Shown piece by piece: positions 36,401-45,358 of a stretch of DNA of 64,000 nt. The notes under the pieces are model-generated. The model made no database searches. It saw nothing but the letters and a program-made list of their open reading frames with translations, and was not told the origin of the DNA. Both the position numbers and the translations under genes were made by a program. The stretch covers positions 868,001 through 932,000 of the forward strand of contig NZ_FUZZ01000003.1 of NCBI RefSeq assembly GCF_900168065.1, given 5' to 3'. Origin of the DNA: Chitinophaga ginsengisegetis. GTDB taxonomy: Bacteria > Bacteroidota > Bacteroidia > Chitinophagales > Chitinophagaceae. How positions within the stretch are numbered: the first letter of the stretch is position 1; each line of letters starts with the position of its first letter.

Positions 36401-36563
36401 CTATAAGATTCGTAACGAGCAGCAGGTAGACAGGATGTACTATGTGTTGGAAGAAACACACGTACTGCCATCTATCAGCTACCTGGCGAAGATCAGAAAC
36501 AAGGATGCCGCTCCTAAAGCAGAAAAAGAGTCTGCTCACAAGGAAGAAGCGCACCACGCGTAA
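33495..36563 (+). CDS. actB: Alternative complex III subunit ActB (molybdopterin-like plus iron-sulfur)
   Basis: 1022 residues. A twin-arginine-type signal (TTPRRDFLKYLGF, RR 45-46) leads to IAASC65, a probable lipid attachment Cys. Residues about 75-740 resemble the large molybdoenzyme subunit but, as known for ActB, the fold carries no clear cofactor motif. From about 765 to 960 the ferredoxin-like part has four Cys clusters: CFGCGACTIAC, CQHCDNAPCENVCPVGA, CIGTRYCANNCPYKVRR and CSFCVQR...CQQACGADA. These hold the iron-sulfur clusters that carry electrons from the quinol site. The last 25 residues are charged and His-rich. Operon position between actA and actC confirms the call. Confidence 0.95.
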   Translation: MEQKKYWKGLEELHNTDAHQEIVKNEFSEELPFESEGLLNATTPRRDFLKYLGFTTAAAAIAASCETPVKKAIPYVNKPEEITPGVANYYASSYAIDGEYVPVVVKTREGRPIKLEGNTLSAITQGATSAKVQGAVLSLYDTARLRFPSIGGTETTWAELDKQIGAALAGLGGAPVVLLSATLLSPTTKKVIGEFLAKYPNSRHVVYDAVSYSGMLQANEASYGKRVVPSYHFENAKAIVSLGADFIGTWLNPVEYARQFASTRKINAQKPEMSKLFAFESHMSLTGANADERYTHKPSETGAVALALLAAVGGSVTAPAIADKRVADGIKKAAESLKANAGKALVVSGSNDVNVQIIVNAINNIVGANGTTIDFASPSNYRQGIDSDMTKLVSDMNAGSIGAVLVYGANPAYDYFESQKFAEGLKKVKIAVSFNDRNDETTELCKYVAPDHHFLESWNDAEGRAGYYSFAQPTILPLFKTRAIQDTLLTWSGNTTTTWADYLKNEWISKLGGQEAWDKALQDGIVEPATAPALGGAAFAGDIAGAASKISSAKKGGKLELVLYEKVAIGTGRSANNPWLQEMPDPITRSTWGNYACISNKLAKTFSTQLGDDYEINAEKKVLKVKSNGKEIELPLLIVPGMHPEVIAIAVGYGRGNNVGRAAAGIGKNVYPFVSFNGQNFDYFTTDASVEATGQKEIVALTQTHNSYEGRPIVKETTLEEFIKNPKEVNEDRLELKKFGPDFRKDATLYPNYSYPGIKWGMSIDLNTCFGCGACTIACQAENNVSVVGKEEVAKAHEMHWIRIDRYFSGDEENPEVVFQPMLCQHCDNAPCENVCPVGATNHSSEGINQMAYNRCIGTRYCANNCPYKVRRLNWRDWNGADSFENNLYDVADMNDNLTRMVLNPDVVVRSRGVMEKCSFCVQRLQEAKLDAKKAGHPLKDGAAKTACQQACGADAIVFGNINDKNSEIYKIRNEQQVDRMYYVLEETHVLPSISYLAKIRNKDAAPKAEKESAHKEEAHHA

Positions 36564-36633
36564 TGATCTTAACCGGTAATCGTTAAGAAAAAGACAGAAA
36601 GAACAGAATCTGAGATCATAACAAAAGACAAGG

Positions 36634-36664
36634 GCTAGTAGCTAGAAGCTAGCAGCTAAAAGCT
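36634..36664. repeat. Short degenerate tandem repeat in actB-actC gap
   Basis: Four to five copies of a GCTAG(A/T)A-like heptamer unit (GCTAGTAGCTAGAAGCTAG...). It lies just before the actC start codon and partly self-complementary AGCTAG/CTAGCT pairs could form a small hairpin. Confidence 0.45.
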
Positions 36665-36672
36665 TATAGAAT

Positions 36673-38109
36673 ATGCATTTAAAATACGAATCCACACTGA
36701 GAGAACCTTTGGTAGACGGGGTTAAGGATTATCACCAGGTAACGGAAGATATCATTAGTCCCATTGAAGGGAAGCCTGGAAAACTGTGGTATGTAGGCTT
36801 TTTCATCTCCCTGACACTGTTGGGCTTTGGTGCCTTTTCCGTGTTCTGGCAGATCTATTTCGGTGTCGGAGTATGGAATCTGAATAAAACCATCGGTTGG
36901 GGTTGGGACATTACCAACTTCGTATGGTGGGTAGGTATTGGTCACGCCGGTACCCTGATTTCCGCGATCCTCCTCCTGTTCCGCCAGGGTTGGCGTACGG
37001 GGGTGAACCGTGCGGCGGAAGCGATGACGATCTTCGCGGTAATGTGCGCCGGTCAGTTCCCGATCATTCACATGGGTCGTGTATGGATGGCGTTTTTCAT
37101 TCTGCCTTATCCAAATACCCGCGGTCCGGTATGGGTTAACTTTAACTCTCCGCTTCTCTGGGACGTATTTGCGATCTCTACTTACTTTACCGTATCCCTC
37201 CTGTTCTGGTACTCTGGTTTACTTCCGGATTTCGCTACCGTTCGTGACAGGGCTAAAACTAAATTACGCAAGTTATTATATGGTGTAGCTGCTTTTGGCT
37301 GGACCGGTTCTACCAAACACTGGCAACGTCATGAAGCGCTGTCGCTGGTACTGGCAGGTTTATCCACTCCACTGGTACTGTCTGTACACACGATCGTATC
37401 TTTTGACTTTGCGACTTCTGTAATTCCCGGTTGGCACACTACCATCTTCCCTCCCTACTTCGTAGCGGGTGCGATCTTCTCCGGATTTGCGATGGTACAA
37501 ACGTTGCTGATCATTACCCGTAAAGTATTACATCTCGAAGAATATATTACCCTGGGTCACATGGAAGCCATGAACAAGGTAATTGTGTTAACGGGTTCCG
37601 TAGTAGGTTGTGCTTACCTGACTGAGTTATTCATGGCATGGTACGGCGCTAACCCTTACGAGTTCGCCACTTTCTTCAAATACCGTGCTGCCGGTCCGCT
37701 GGGTTGGTCTTACTGGATCATGATGACCTGTAACGTAATTACTCCGCAGGTGTTCTGGTTCCGCAAAATGAGAAGAAATGTAATGGTGACTTTCGTAATG
37801 TCTATCATTGTGAACATCGGTATGTGGTTTGAGCGTTTTGTAATCATCTGTACTTCACTGTACCGCGATTACCTGCCATCCAGCTGGGCTTACTATCGTC
37901 CGTCCTGGCCTGAAGTAGGTTTCTACATGGGTACTTTCGGTTTGTTCTTCACCTGCTTCTTCCTGTTTGCTAAATACTTCCCGGTAATTGCGGTAGCTGA
38001 AATCAAGGCTGTCCTGAAAACTTCCGGTGAGAACTACAAAGAGAAAATGGAAGTTTACGAAGAAGAGAGTGCTGAGAAATTTGCGCACGACGTGGCACAT
38101 GCACACTAA
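36673..38109 (+). CDS. actC: Alternative complex III subunit ActC (NrfD-like)
   Basis: 478 residues with about ten membrane segments, of the NrfD/PsrC family. Seen: WWVGIGHAGTLISAILLLFRQGWR, APFPIIHMGR-like QFPIIHMGRVWMAFF, and VLSVHTIVSFDFATSVIPGWHTTIFPPYFVAGAIFSG. ActC binds menaquinol at the periplasmic side and lies against ActB. It ends with an acidic/His-rich tail (FAHDVAHAH). The start at 36673 follows a 109-base gap. Confidence 0.95.
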   Translation: MHLKYESTLREPLVDGVKDYHQVTEDIISPIEGKPGKLWYVGFFISLTLLGFGAFSVFWQIYFGVGVWNLNKTIGWGWDITNFVWWVGIGHAGTLISAILLLFRQGWRTGVNRAAEAMTIFAVMCAGQFPIIHMGRVWMAFFILPYPNTRGPVWVNFNSPLLWDVFAISTYFTVSLLFWYSGLLPDFATVRDRAKTKLRKLLYGVAAFGWTGSTKHWQRHEALSLVLAGLSTPLVLSVHTIVSFDFATSVIPGWHTTIFPPYFVAGAIFSGFAMVQTLLIITRKVLHLEEYITLGHMEAMNKVIVLTGSVVGCAYLTELFMAWYGANPYEFATFFKYRAAGPLGWSYWIMMTCNVITPQVFWFRKMRRNVMVTFVMSIIVNIGMWFERFVIICTSLYRDYLPSSWAYYRPSWPEVGFYMGTFGLFFTCFFLFAKYFPVIAVAEIKAVLKTSGENYKEKMEVYEEESAEKFAHDVAHAH

Positions 38110-38157
38110 AAGACGAATTAAGAGAACTAATTACCTGGAATTTGAATTTTTAAATAT

Positions 38158-38751
38158 ATGGCTGTTAAAAAATTTGTTGTAGGCTTGTTTGACGATGAGG
38201 CAGTGTTGTTTCCGGCAGTAAAGAAAGTACGCACTGCAGGATACAAATTGCACGATGTATACACTCCTTTTCCTGTTCACGGCCTCGATCATGCAATGGG
38301 TTTAAGAGAAACCAGTCTGCACACAGCCGGTTTCATATATGGTATCACTGGTACTACTACAGCATTATCCTTCATGAGTTGGGTATTTAATGTAGACTGG
38401 CCGCTGAACATTGGTGGTAAACCACATTTCCCGCTGCCTGCTTTTATTCCGATCACCTTTGAGCTGACCGTATTATTTGCGGCGGTAGGTATGGTGATGA
38501 CTTTCTGTTATCTGTGCCAGTTAATGCCGGGTGTGAAGAAACACATCTTCCATCCAAGACAAACAGACGATAAGTTTGTGATGGTAATAGAGCTGACAGA
38601 GAAAACCAATGCAGAAGAAGTAAAGAGCTTCCTCGCTGCTGCAGGTGCGCAGGATATCAATGAGCAGAAGGCTGAGGCAGGATGGTGGTTCGGAAGATAT
38701 GATAAGGATGATGAGCCTTATCTCCGTAAGATTCAGACCGCAAACGCTTAA
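38158..38751 (+). CDS. actD: Alternative complex III subunit ActD (DUF3341)
   Basis: 197 residues. An N-terminal soluble part (VVGLFDDEAVLFPAVKKVRTAGYKLHDVYTPFPVHGLDHAMG) precedes two membrane helices (about 62-82 and 100-122) and a soluble C-terminal part ending near GWWFGRYDKDDEPYL. This matches DUF3341/ActD, a peripheral helper of the complex without cofactors. Position between actC and actE confirms it. Confidence 0.95.
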   Translation: MAVKKFVVGLFDDEAVLFPAVKKVRTAGYKLHDVYTPFPVHGLDHAMGLRETSLHTAGFIYGITGTTTALSFMSWVFNVDWPLNIGGKPHFPLPAFIPITFELTVLFAAVGMVMTFCYLCQLMPGVKKHIFHPRQTDDKFVMVIELTEKTNAEEVKSFLAAAGAQDINEQKAEAGWWFGRYDKDDEPYLRKIQTANA

Positions 38752-38834
38752 TTAAAATAACAGCTAAAACATACCGTTGCGACATTAGGATTTGAGCAAG
38801 CAAGAACTAATGAAAGCTAGATAAATAATTTCTG

Positions 38835-39434
38835 ATGAAAAGGACTTCCAACATATTGATTGTAGCCGCATTGGCAACTGGAGCTTTCCTGGCAGCCTGT
38901 AACAGGGGGGAGCATAACAGAAAGCCCGGCAGGATTTATATGCCAGACATGTATGAATCCCGTGCGTATGAATTTTACAGTGCTCGTTTGTCAGGCCTGA
39001 AGCCAGTGGAAGGAACAGTAAAAAGAGGAGAACTTTTGCCATACCATCTGAAAGAATCAGATACGGCACTGGCTAATCTGGTGAAAAATCCATTAACTAT
39101 TACGCCGTCTGATCTTAAAGAAGGCGAACGTTTATTTAATATCTACTGTGGTATCTGTCATGGTACTGCATTAGATGGTAATGGTCCGCTGTACAAAGGT
39201 GGAGATGGACCTTATCCTGCAGCTCCTGCCAACCTGGTTGCCGGTGCAAAATCCGGTTACACAGAAGGCCGCCTGTTCCATGTAATGACTTATGGTTATA
39301 ACATGATGGGTAGTTATGCCAGTCAGCTCGACAGAGACCAGCGCTGGAAGATTGCTGCTTATATCAAGAGTAAACAGCCAGGTGCTGCCGCCCCGTCTGC
39401 CGCTCCTGCTAACGATAGCACTGCAGCTAAATAA
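38835..39434 (+). CDS. actE: Alternative complex III subunit ActE, monoheme cytochrome c lipoprotein
   Basis: 199 residues. A lipoprotein signal (ATGAFLAAC, Cys about residue 16) anchors a class I cytochrome c with the heme motif CGICHG (about residue 103) and a distal Met in the MTYGYNMMGSYA stretch. The tail is Ala/Pro-rich. ActE is the likely exit point of electrons from complex III toward the oxidase. Confidence 0.94.
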   Translation: MKRTSNILIVAALATGAFLAACNRGEHNRKPGRIYMPDMYESRAYEFYSARLSGLKPVEGTVKRGELLPYHLKESDTALANLVKNPLTITPSDLKEGERLFNIYCGICHGTALDGNGPLYKGGDGPYPAAPANLVAGAKSGYTEGRLFHVMTYGYNMMGSYASQLDRDQRWKIAAYIKSKQPGAAAPSAAPANDSTAAK

Positions 39435-39477
39435 ATGAGTTAAACTGAATTTCAATCAAGTATTTTAATATACAGTA

Positions 39478-40683
39478 ATGAAAGACCAATTTGTAGTACC
39501 GGCAAGATTAAAAAAGACCAGCTTCGTGTTAATGGGCGTGGGCTTGCTGACGTTATTGATCGGATTAATTGCGTTTCAAGGTGAGAACGCGACACGGTTT
39601 TGGGCCGGTCTGTTGCAAAACAGCAGCTTCTTTTTGCTGATTACATTGGCGAGCACCTTCTTTATAGCTGCTACTACCCTGGCACATGGTGGCTGGCAGA
39701 TTGCTTTCCGCCGTGTACCTGAAGCTATTTCAATGGCCGTTCCCGTTTTGTCCGCCATTTTATTTGTGATTGTAATGATCCTTGTTTTTGGTGGAAAAGA
39801 GGATATCTACCACTGGGTAAACGCACACCATGTGGCAGAGGATAAGATCCTGACCTGGAAATCTGCTTTCCTGAACAAAGGATTCTTTACCGTAGCAACT
39901 ATCCTGACACTGGGCCTCTGGATCTTCTTTACCCTGAAGCTCCGCAGAATGTCTATCGAAGAAGATGGATGGGATCTGCGTCCTGAAACAGGCCGTAAAT
40001 TACTCTGGAGAAATACCGTTGTATGCGGTGGCTTCCTGGTAGTATTTACCCTGAGCGTTGGATCTACCACGCCATGGGTTTGGTTAATGAGTATCGATGC
40101 ACACTGGTTCTCTACCATGTACAGCTGGTACACTTTCGCCAGCACCTGGGTATCCGGTCTGTCGCTGATAGCACTGTTCGTAGTATATCTGAAAAAACAC
40201 GGTTATCTCACTTATGTAACTGAAGAACACCTGCACGATCTGGGTAAATTCATGTTTGCATTCAGCATCTTCTGGACTTACCTCTGGTTCTCCCAGTACA
40301 TGCTGATCTGGTACGCCAACATGCCGGAAGAAACTGAATACTTCCAGCCGCGTGTTTGGGGCCAGTGGAGACCAATCTTCTTCCTGAACCTCCTGATCAA
40401 CTTTGTTACTCCGTTGTTGTTTCTGATGAAAAGGGACACCAAACGTAACTATACTGCCATTGTTTTCATCGCTATCGTGATCATCTTCGGTCACTGGCTG
40501 GATTTCTGGCAAATGGTTTACCCAGGCACCGTTAAAACCCTGGTATTCCCTTGGTATGAATTCGGACTCGGACTTGGTTTCGTAGGACTGATCATCTTCC
40601 TGGTATCTAACCAGCTGACTAAAGCTGCACTGGTTCCGAAGAATCATCCTTACCTGAAAGAAAGTATCATTCACCACACCTGA
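39478..40683 (+). CDS. actF: Alternative complex III subunit ActF (second NrfD-like subunit)
   Basis: 401 residues with about ten membrane segments, homologous to ActC in the NrfD superfamily but shorter. Seen: the first helices LMGVGLLTLLIGLIAF and a Trp/His-rich central region (SIDAHWFSTMYSWYTFASTW; FWTYLWFSQYMLIWYANMPEETEY). In known structures ActF is part of the proton path and does not bind quinol in the same way as ActC. Last act gene, 63 bases before the oxidase subunit II gene. Confidence 0.95.
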   Translation: MKDQFVVPARLKKTSFVLMGVGLLTLLIGLIAFQGENATRFWAGLLQNSSFFLLITLASTFFIAATTLAHGGWQIAFRRVPEAISMAVPVLSAILFVIVMILVFGGKEDIYHWVNAHHVAEDKILTWKSAFLNKGFFTVATILTLGLWIFFTLKLRRMSIEEDGWDLRPETGRKLLWRNTVVCGGFLVVFTLSVGSTTPWVWLMSIDAHWFSTMYSWYTFASTWVSGLSLIALFVVYLKKHGYLTYVTEEHLHDLGKFMFAFSIFWTYLWFSQYMLIWYANMPEETEYFQPRVWGQWRPIFFLNLLINFVTPLLFLMKRDTKRNYTAIVFIAIVIIFGHWLDFWQMVYPGTVKTLVFPWYEFGLGLGFVGLIIFLVSNQLTKAALVPKNHPYLKESIIHHT

Positions 40684-40746
40684 TTGGGTGATCAAGGAGA
40701 TTAGGCAAAAGAAAAGCATTAGATAACTTAATTATTTCATATAGCA

Positions 40747-41799
40747 ATGTCAGGATTTTTAGCAGTCTTAGTTGTTGTTCTCATATTCATAGTCATCTTC
40801 CAGATTGCGAAGGCGAGCGAATATGTGTCCATATTGAAGGGAGAAAAGAAAGCGCGCGAGCAAAGCAACCGTATAAATGGTTTCCTGCTGATTGCATTCC
40901 TGGTGCTGGGGCTTATAGGAGTGTACTGGTGTAACGATTTGCTGAAAGGCAAAATCCTGGGCGAATCTGCATCAGAACAGGGAGAAGGCGTTGATACCCT
41001 TATTTATGTAACACTTGCCATCACTGGTGTGGTGTTCGTGATTACCCAAATTGCTTTATTCTGGTTTGCATTTAAGTACCAGGAGAAAGAAGGCCGTAAA
41101 GCATTTTACTTTCCGCATAATAATAAACTGGAAGTTATCTGGACCGTTATCCCGGCTATCGCCTTAACCATACTGGTGGCTTTCGGTTTGAAACACTGGT
41201 TCCAGCTCACTTCAGAAGCGCCAAAAGACGCTGCTGTGGTAGAAGTAACCGGTAAACAGTTTAACTGGATCTTCCGTTATCCTGGTAAGGATGGCGCACT
41301 GGGTCGTCGTGATATTAAAAACATCGATCCTTCCGCCGGTAATGAACTGGGTCTGGACTGGAACGATCCTTTGAACAAGGATGACTTTATGCCTACCGAA
41401 CTGCACCTCGTAGTTGGTAAACCGGTAAAGTTCATCATCGGTTCCCGCGACGTAATCCATGATGTGGGTTTACCTCACTTCCGCATGAAAATGGATGCGG
41501 TTCCCGGTATCCCTACCACCCTGTGGTTTACTCCTAAGTTCACTACCAAACAGATGAAGGAAAAAACCGGTAACCCGGACTTTACATTTGAAATTTCCTG
41601 CGATCAGATGTGTGGTAGCGGTCACTACTCCATGAGGGGCGTGATAGTTGTGGAAACTCAGGAAGAATATGATAAATGGGTAGCTTCCCAGAAATCAACG
41701 TATAGCCTGACACACGCTGACACTGCAGCTCCGGCTGCGCCTGCCGGCGAAGCGAAAGCAGATAGCACACAAAAAGCAGTAGCTGCCAATATTCAGTAA
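40747..41799 (+). CDS. coxB: Cytochrome c oxidase subunit II
   Basis: 350 residues. Three hydrophobic segments: one extra N-terminal helix (4-22) before the usual two-helix hairpin (about 50-70 and 95-125, 150-170), then the cupredoxin domain. The CuA ligands are visible: His in SRDVIHDVGLPHFRMKMD, and CDQMCGSGHYSMRG (about 285-298) with two Cys, Glu-replacing Gln, His and Met. No fused cytochrome c domain at the C-terminus, so this is not caa3 in the strict sense; the tail is Ala/Thr/Lys-rich. It receives electrons from ActA/ActE-type cytochromes. Confidence 0.95.
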   Translation: MSGFLAVLVVVLIFIVIFQIAKASEYVSILKGEKKAREQSNRINGFLLIAFLVLGLIGVYWCNDLLKGKILGESASEQGEGVDTLIYVTLAITGVVFVITQIALFWFAFKYQEKEGRKAFYFPHNNKLEVIWTVIPAIALTILVAFGLKHWFQLTSEAPKDAAVVEVTGKQFNWIFRYPGKDGALGRRDIKNIDPSAGNELGLDWNDPLNKDDFMPTELHLVVGKPVKFIIGSRDVIHDVGLPHFRMKMDAVPGIPTTLWFTPKFTTKQMKEKTGNPDFTFEISCDQMCGSGHYSMRGVIVVETQEEYDKWVASQKSTYSLTHADTAAPAAPAGEAKADSTQKAVAANIQ

Positions 41800-41911
41800 G
41801 CTGTAATTTTGCGTAGAAGAATTTTTGACGGAGTACAATTAAAAACAATAAAGACAAACTGACAAACGACGATACTTCCCGGGCGTTAGTTTATAATAAA
41901 CCGAACCGATT

Positions 41912-43723
41912 ATGAGTAACGAAGCAACATTGCACAGTCAACAGGAGGTAATGCACGGAGCGCATGATCATCATGATCATGAGCACCACCATGAAGACAG
42001 TTTCATTTCGAAATATGTGTTCAGCATGGATCACAAAATGATCGCCAAACAATTCCTGATTACTGGTATCGTTTGGGCTATCATTGGTGCTTTCTTCTCT
42101 GTACTGTTCCGTTTGCAACTTGGTTTTCCTGATGCCACTTTCCCCTGGCTGGAAAGTATCCTGGGTCATTGGGCTAAAGGTGGCCGCATTACAGCGGAAG
42201 CTTACTATGCATTGGTAACAATGCACGGTACCATCCTGGTATTCTTTGTATTAACGGCCGGCCTGAGCGGTACCTTCTCCAACCTGCTGATTCCTTTGCA
42301 GGTAGGTGCACGTGATATGGCCTCCCCTTTTATGAACTGTTTGAGCTACTGGTTCTTCTTTTTGGCCAGCCTGGTAATGATGGCTTCCCTGTTTGTTCAA
42401 ACAGGCCCTGCTTCCGGAGGTTGGACAATGTATCCGCCGCTGAGTGCACTGGGAGACGCTTCTATCGGTTCTAAAATAGGTGTGGATCTTTGGTTAACCA
42501 GCATGGCGCTGTTTGTTGTTTCGCAGCTGCTCGGTGGTTTGAACTATATCTCTACCTTATTGAATATGCGTACCAAAGGTATGGCGATGACCAAAATGCC
42601 TTTGACTATCTGGTCATTCTTCTTCACTGCCGTATTGGGCGTATTGTCTTTCCCTGTATTGCTGTCAGGTTTCATCCTGCTGCTCATGGATCGTCACGCT
42701 GGTACCAGCTTCTACCTGTCTGATATCTTTATCGCCGGTAAAGCACTGGCAAATGAAGGTGGTAGCGCTATTCTCTATCAACATTTATTCTGGTTCTTAG
42801 GTCACCCTGAGGTATATATCATCATCCTCCCTGCGATGGGTATGGTTTCTGAAGTACTGGCGGTAAGTTCCCGCAAGCCTATCTTTGGTTACCTGGCGAT
42901 GATCGGTTCCCTGTTCGCTATCTGTATCCTGGCCTTCCTGGTTTGGGCGCACCATATGTTCGTAACAGGTTTGAATCCGTTCCTGGGTGCATTCTTCGTA
43001 CTCTTAACCTTATTGATTGCAGTACCATCTGCCATCAAGGTATTTAACTGGATCACTACTATCTGGAAGGGTAATATCAACTTTACACCTGCTTCCCTGT
43101 TCTCTATCGGTTTTGTGAGCACTTTCATCTCCGGTGGTTTAACAGGTATCTGGTTAGGTAACTCTTCTATCGATATTCACCTGCATGATACCATGTTTGT
43201 GATCGCCCACTTCCATATTGTAATGGGTGTATCTGCGTTCTTTGGTATGTTTGCCGGTATCTACCACTGGTTCCCTAAAATGTATGGCCGTTTCATGAAC
43301 CAGACCATTGGTTATATCCACTTCTGGGTAACCATGATCGGCGCTTACCTGATCTTCTGGCCTATGCACTACGAAGGTATGGCGGGTATGCCAAGAAGGT
43401 ATTATGATGTATCCGGCTGGGCTTCCTTCAAACAGTTTGGTGGCCTGAACGAGTTCATCACCATCGTGGTAATCCTCGTATTTGCGGTACAGCTGCTGTT
43501 TGTGTTCAACTTCTTCTACAGCATTTTCAAAGGTAGAAAGCTGACCACCCAGAATCCGTGGAATGCAACTACCCTGGAATGGACTACACCTATCCATGCC
43601 GGTCACGGTAACTGGCCTGGTGAAATTCCGGAAGTATATCGCTGGGCTTATGACTATAGCAAGGATGGAAGAGATTTCATTCCGCAAACTGAGCCTATCG
43701 GACCTAATGAATCAGCGCACTAA
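41912..43723 (+). CDS. coxA: Cytochrome c oxidase subunit I
   Basis: 603 residues with twelve membrane segments. Heme-copper ligands are all visible: the low-spin heme His in VTMHGTILVFF, the His-Tyr pair of the CuB site in GHPEVYI, CuB His pair in WAHHMF, and HDTMFVIAHFHIVMG carrying the heme a3 and heme a His. The N-terminus is His-rich (HDHHDHEHHHED), a possible metal-binding extension. It follows subunit II by 112 bases. Confidence 0.97.
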   Translation: MSNEATLHSQQEVMHGAHDHHDHEHHHEDSFISKYVFSMDHKMIAKQFLITGIVWAIIGAFFSVLFRLQLGFPDATFPWLESILGHWAKGGRITAEAYYALVTMHGTILVFFVLTAGLSGTFSNLLIPLQVGARDMASPFMNCLSYWFFFLASLVMMASLFVQTGPASGGWTMYPPLSALGDASIGSKIGVDLWLTSMALFVVSQLLGGLNYISTLLNMRTKGMAMTKMPLTIWSFFFTAVLGVLSFPVLLSGFILLLMDRHAGTSFYLSDIFIAGKALANEGGSAILYQHLFWFLGHPEVYIIILPAMGMVSEVLAVSSRKPIFGYLAMIGSLFAICILAFLVWAHHMFVTGLNPFLGAFFVLLTLLIAVPSAIKVFNWITTIWKGNINFTPASLFSIGFVSTFISGGLTGIWLGNSSIDIHLHDTMFVIAHFHIVMGVSAFFGMFAGIYHWFPKMYGRFMNQTIGYIHFWVTMIGAYLIFWPMHYEGMAGMPRRYYDVSGWASFKQFGGLNEFITIVVILVFAVQLLFVFNFFYSIFKGRKLTTQNPWNATTLEWTTPIHAGHGNWPGEIPEVYRWAYDYSKDGRDFIPQTEPIGPNESAH

Positions 43724-43740
43724 AATATAGTTCGGAATTC

Positions 43741-43780
43741 CGGCAGGAAGATACCTTTCGCATGAAAAATCTTCCTTCCG
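43741..43780 (+). terminator. Hairpin after coxA
   Basis: CGGCAGGAAGAT pairs with ATCTTCCTTCCG (one mismatch) around a 16-base loop, then GGATTTTGTT. Probably a partial terminator or mRNA 3'-end stabiliser before the heme O synthase gene. Confidence 0.6.
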
Positions 43781-43848
43781 GGATTTTGTTCACTGTGATG
43801 TTTGTAAATTTGTTCCGGACTTAAACCCGGAATGTGGCTAGAAAAAAA

Positions 43849-44748
43849 ATGTTGCAAGAAAACTCCATAAAATTGTCGTCATCATATGCGGTAGCAAGCA
43901 AGGTGAAAGATTACTCTCAGCTAATGAAGTTTAATCTCACCTTTATGGTGGTATTTTCATCTGTGGTTGGTTACCTGCTGGTGCCCGGCGTGGAGTTTAA
44001 CTTAGTAAAAGTTCTTTTATTATTTGCAGGTGGTTTGCTGGTTTCCGGATCAGCCAATACCATTAACCAGATCTGGGAGAAGAATACAGATAAACTGATG
44101 GCGCGCACCGCTGTTCGTCCATTGCCTTCCGGGCGTATGCACGACAACGAGGCGATTGCACTGGCTGTGATAACGGGTATTGCGGGTCTCCTGGTAATGG
44201 GGTACTGCTTTAACTGGTTGAGTGCTGCATTGAGCGGAGTGTCTTTGGTGTTATACGGGTTTGTGTACACACCCTGGAAAAAATGGAATTCTCTTGCCGT
44301 ACTGGTAGGGGCTGTTCCAGGTGCCATGCCTCCCCTGATCGGTTGGGCAGCCGGCGCCAACAACCTGAGCGAAGGTGGCTGGTCGTTGTTTGCTATCCAG
44401 TTCCTGTGGCAGTTTCCGCATTTCTGGGCAATTGCCTGGATTGCGTATAAAGACTATACCAGGGCAGGCTTCAAAATGCTGCCGGGCAGCGGAGAGCCCA
44501 ACAAGTACACCGCCATACAGGCTGCTATGTACACATTGTTGCTGATCCCCGCCGGCGTAGCACCGTACCTCCTGAAGATCACTGGAAGCATTTCTGCTAT
44601 AGTGGCTATTCTGGCGGGTATTTTCTTCCTTTACAGGGCAATTAACCTGTACAGAAAGAATGATGTTCCTGCAGCAAGAAAGCTCATGTTCGGATCTTAT
44701 ATTTATCTGACAATTGTTCAGCTGGTACAACTGCTGGACAAAGCGTAA
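43849..44748 (+). CDS. ctaB: Protoheme IX farnesyltransferase (heme O synthase)
   Basis: 299 residues from the ATG at 43849; a GTG at 43834 would add five residues. UbiA-type prenyltransferase with about eight membrane segments. The first Asp-rich motif appears as NTINQIWEKNTDKLMARTAVRPLP and the second as AIAWIAYKDYTRAGFKMLP. It adds a farnesyl group to heme B to give heme O, the precursor of heme A for the aa3 oxidase. It ends two bases before the next gene. Confidence 0.95.
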   Translation: MLQENSIKLSSSYAVASKVKDYSQLMKFNLTFMVVFSSVVGYLLVPGVEFNLVKVLLLFAGGLLVSGSANTINQIWEKNTDKLMARTAVRPLPSGRMHDNEAIALAVITGIAGLLVMGYCFNWLSAALSGVSLVLYGFVYTPWKKWNSLAVLVGAVPGAMPPLIGWAAGANNLSEGGWSLFAIQFLWQFPHFWAIAWIAYKDYTRAGFKMLPGSGEPNKYTAIQAAMYTLLLIPAGVAPYLLKITGSISAIVAILAGIFFLYRAINLYRKNDVPAARKLMFGSYIYLTIVQLVQLLDKA

Positions 44749-44749
44749 A

Positions 44750-45331
44750 ATGAAAAGAGGAGTGATGGATACTATGACATTAGAACAACGTAAGAAAATA
44801 CATCCGCATAAATATTCCTTATGGATCGCCATGGGTAGTATTACCATGATGTTTATCGGGTTTACGAGTGCTTATATTGTTAAAAGATCCCAGGCAAACT
44901 GGCTGGCATTTGAACTGCCGCACATTTTCTGGATATCCACTGCCGTAATTTTAACCAGCAGCTTAACTATACACCTGGCTTTAAAGCAGTTCAGGGAAAG
45001 GAATATGCAGCGTTACAAGCAACTGATCACCCTTACAGCATTTTTGGGTGTGGCGTTTGCAGCCTGCCAGTGGATAGGATTTTCACAATTGAAGTCGGTA
45101 GGACTACCCCTCAACGGGCCTGTTTCCGCTTCTTTTATTTATGTTATCGTAGGAGTGCACATGCTGCACGTTTTGGGTGGTGTAGTAGCACTGCTCATTA
45201 TGTTTGGCAGGGCTTACAGAACCCGTGTACGGACCTATAGCGCAGTTCCCATTGAAGTAGCCGCAACATACTGGCATTTCGTGGACGTACTGTGGATTTA
45301 CCTGTTAATTTTTTTAAGTATCGCCAGATAA
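44750..45331 (+). CDS. Cytochrome c oxidase subunit III-like protein (first copy)
   Basis: 193 residues from the ATG at 44750, one base after the upstream stop codon; a second ATG at 44765 is also possible. Five membrane segments with GSITMMFIGFTSAYIVKRS, VGVHMLHVLGGVVALLIMFGRAY and the final ATYWHFVDVLWIYLLIFL, the subunit III signature. Bacteroidota oxidase clusters often have two subunit-III-type genes in tandem; this shorter one precedes the canonical one. Confidence 0.9.
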   Translation: MKRGVMDTMTLEQRKKIHPHKYSLWIAMGSITMMFIGFTSAYIVKRSQANWLAFELPHIFWISTAVILTSSLTIHLALKQFRERNMQRYKQLITLTAFLGVAFAACQWIGFSQLKSVGLPLNGPVSASFIYVIVGVHMLHVLGGVVALLIMFGRAYRTRVRTYSAVPIEVAATYWHFVDVLWIYLLIFLSIAR

Positions 45332-45358
45332 ACTTTGTAAAATTTTATAAAACAAACA

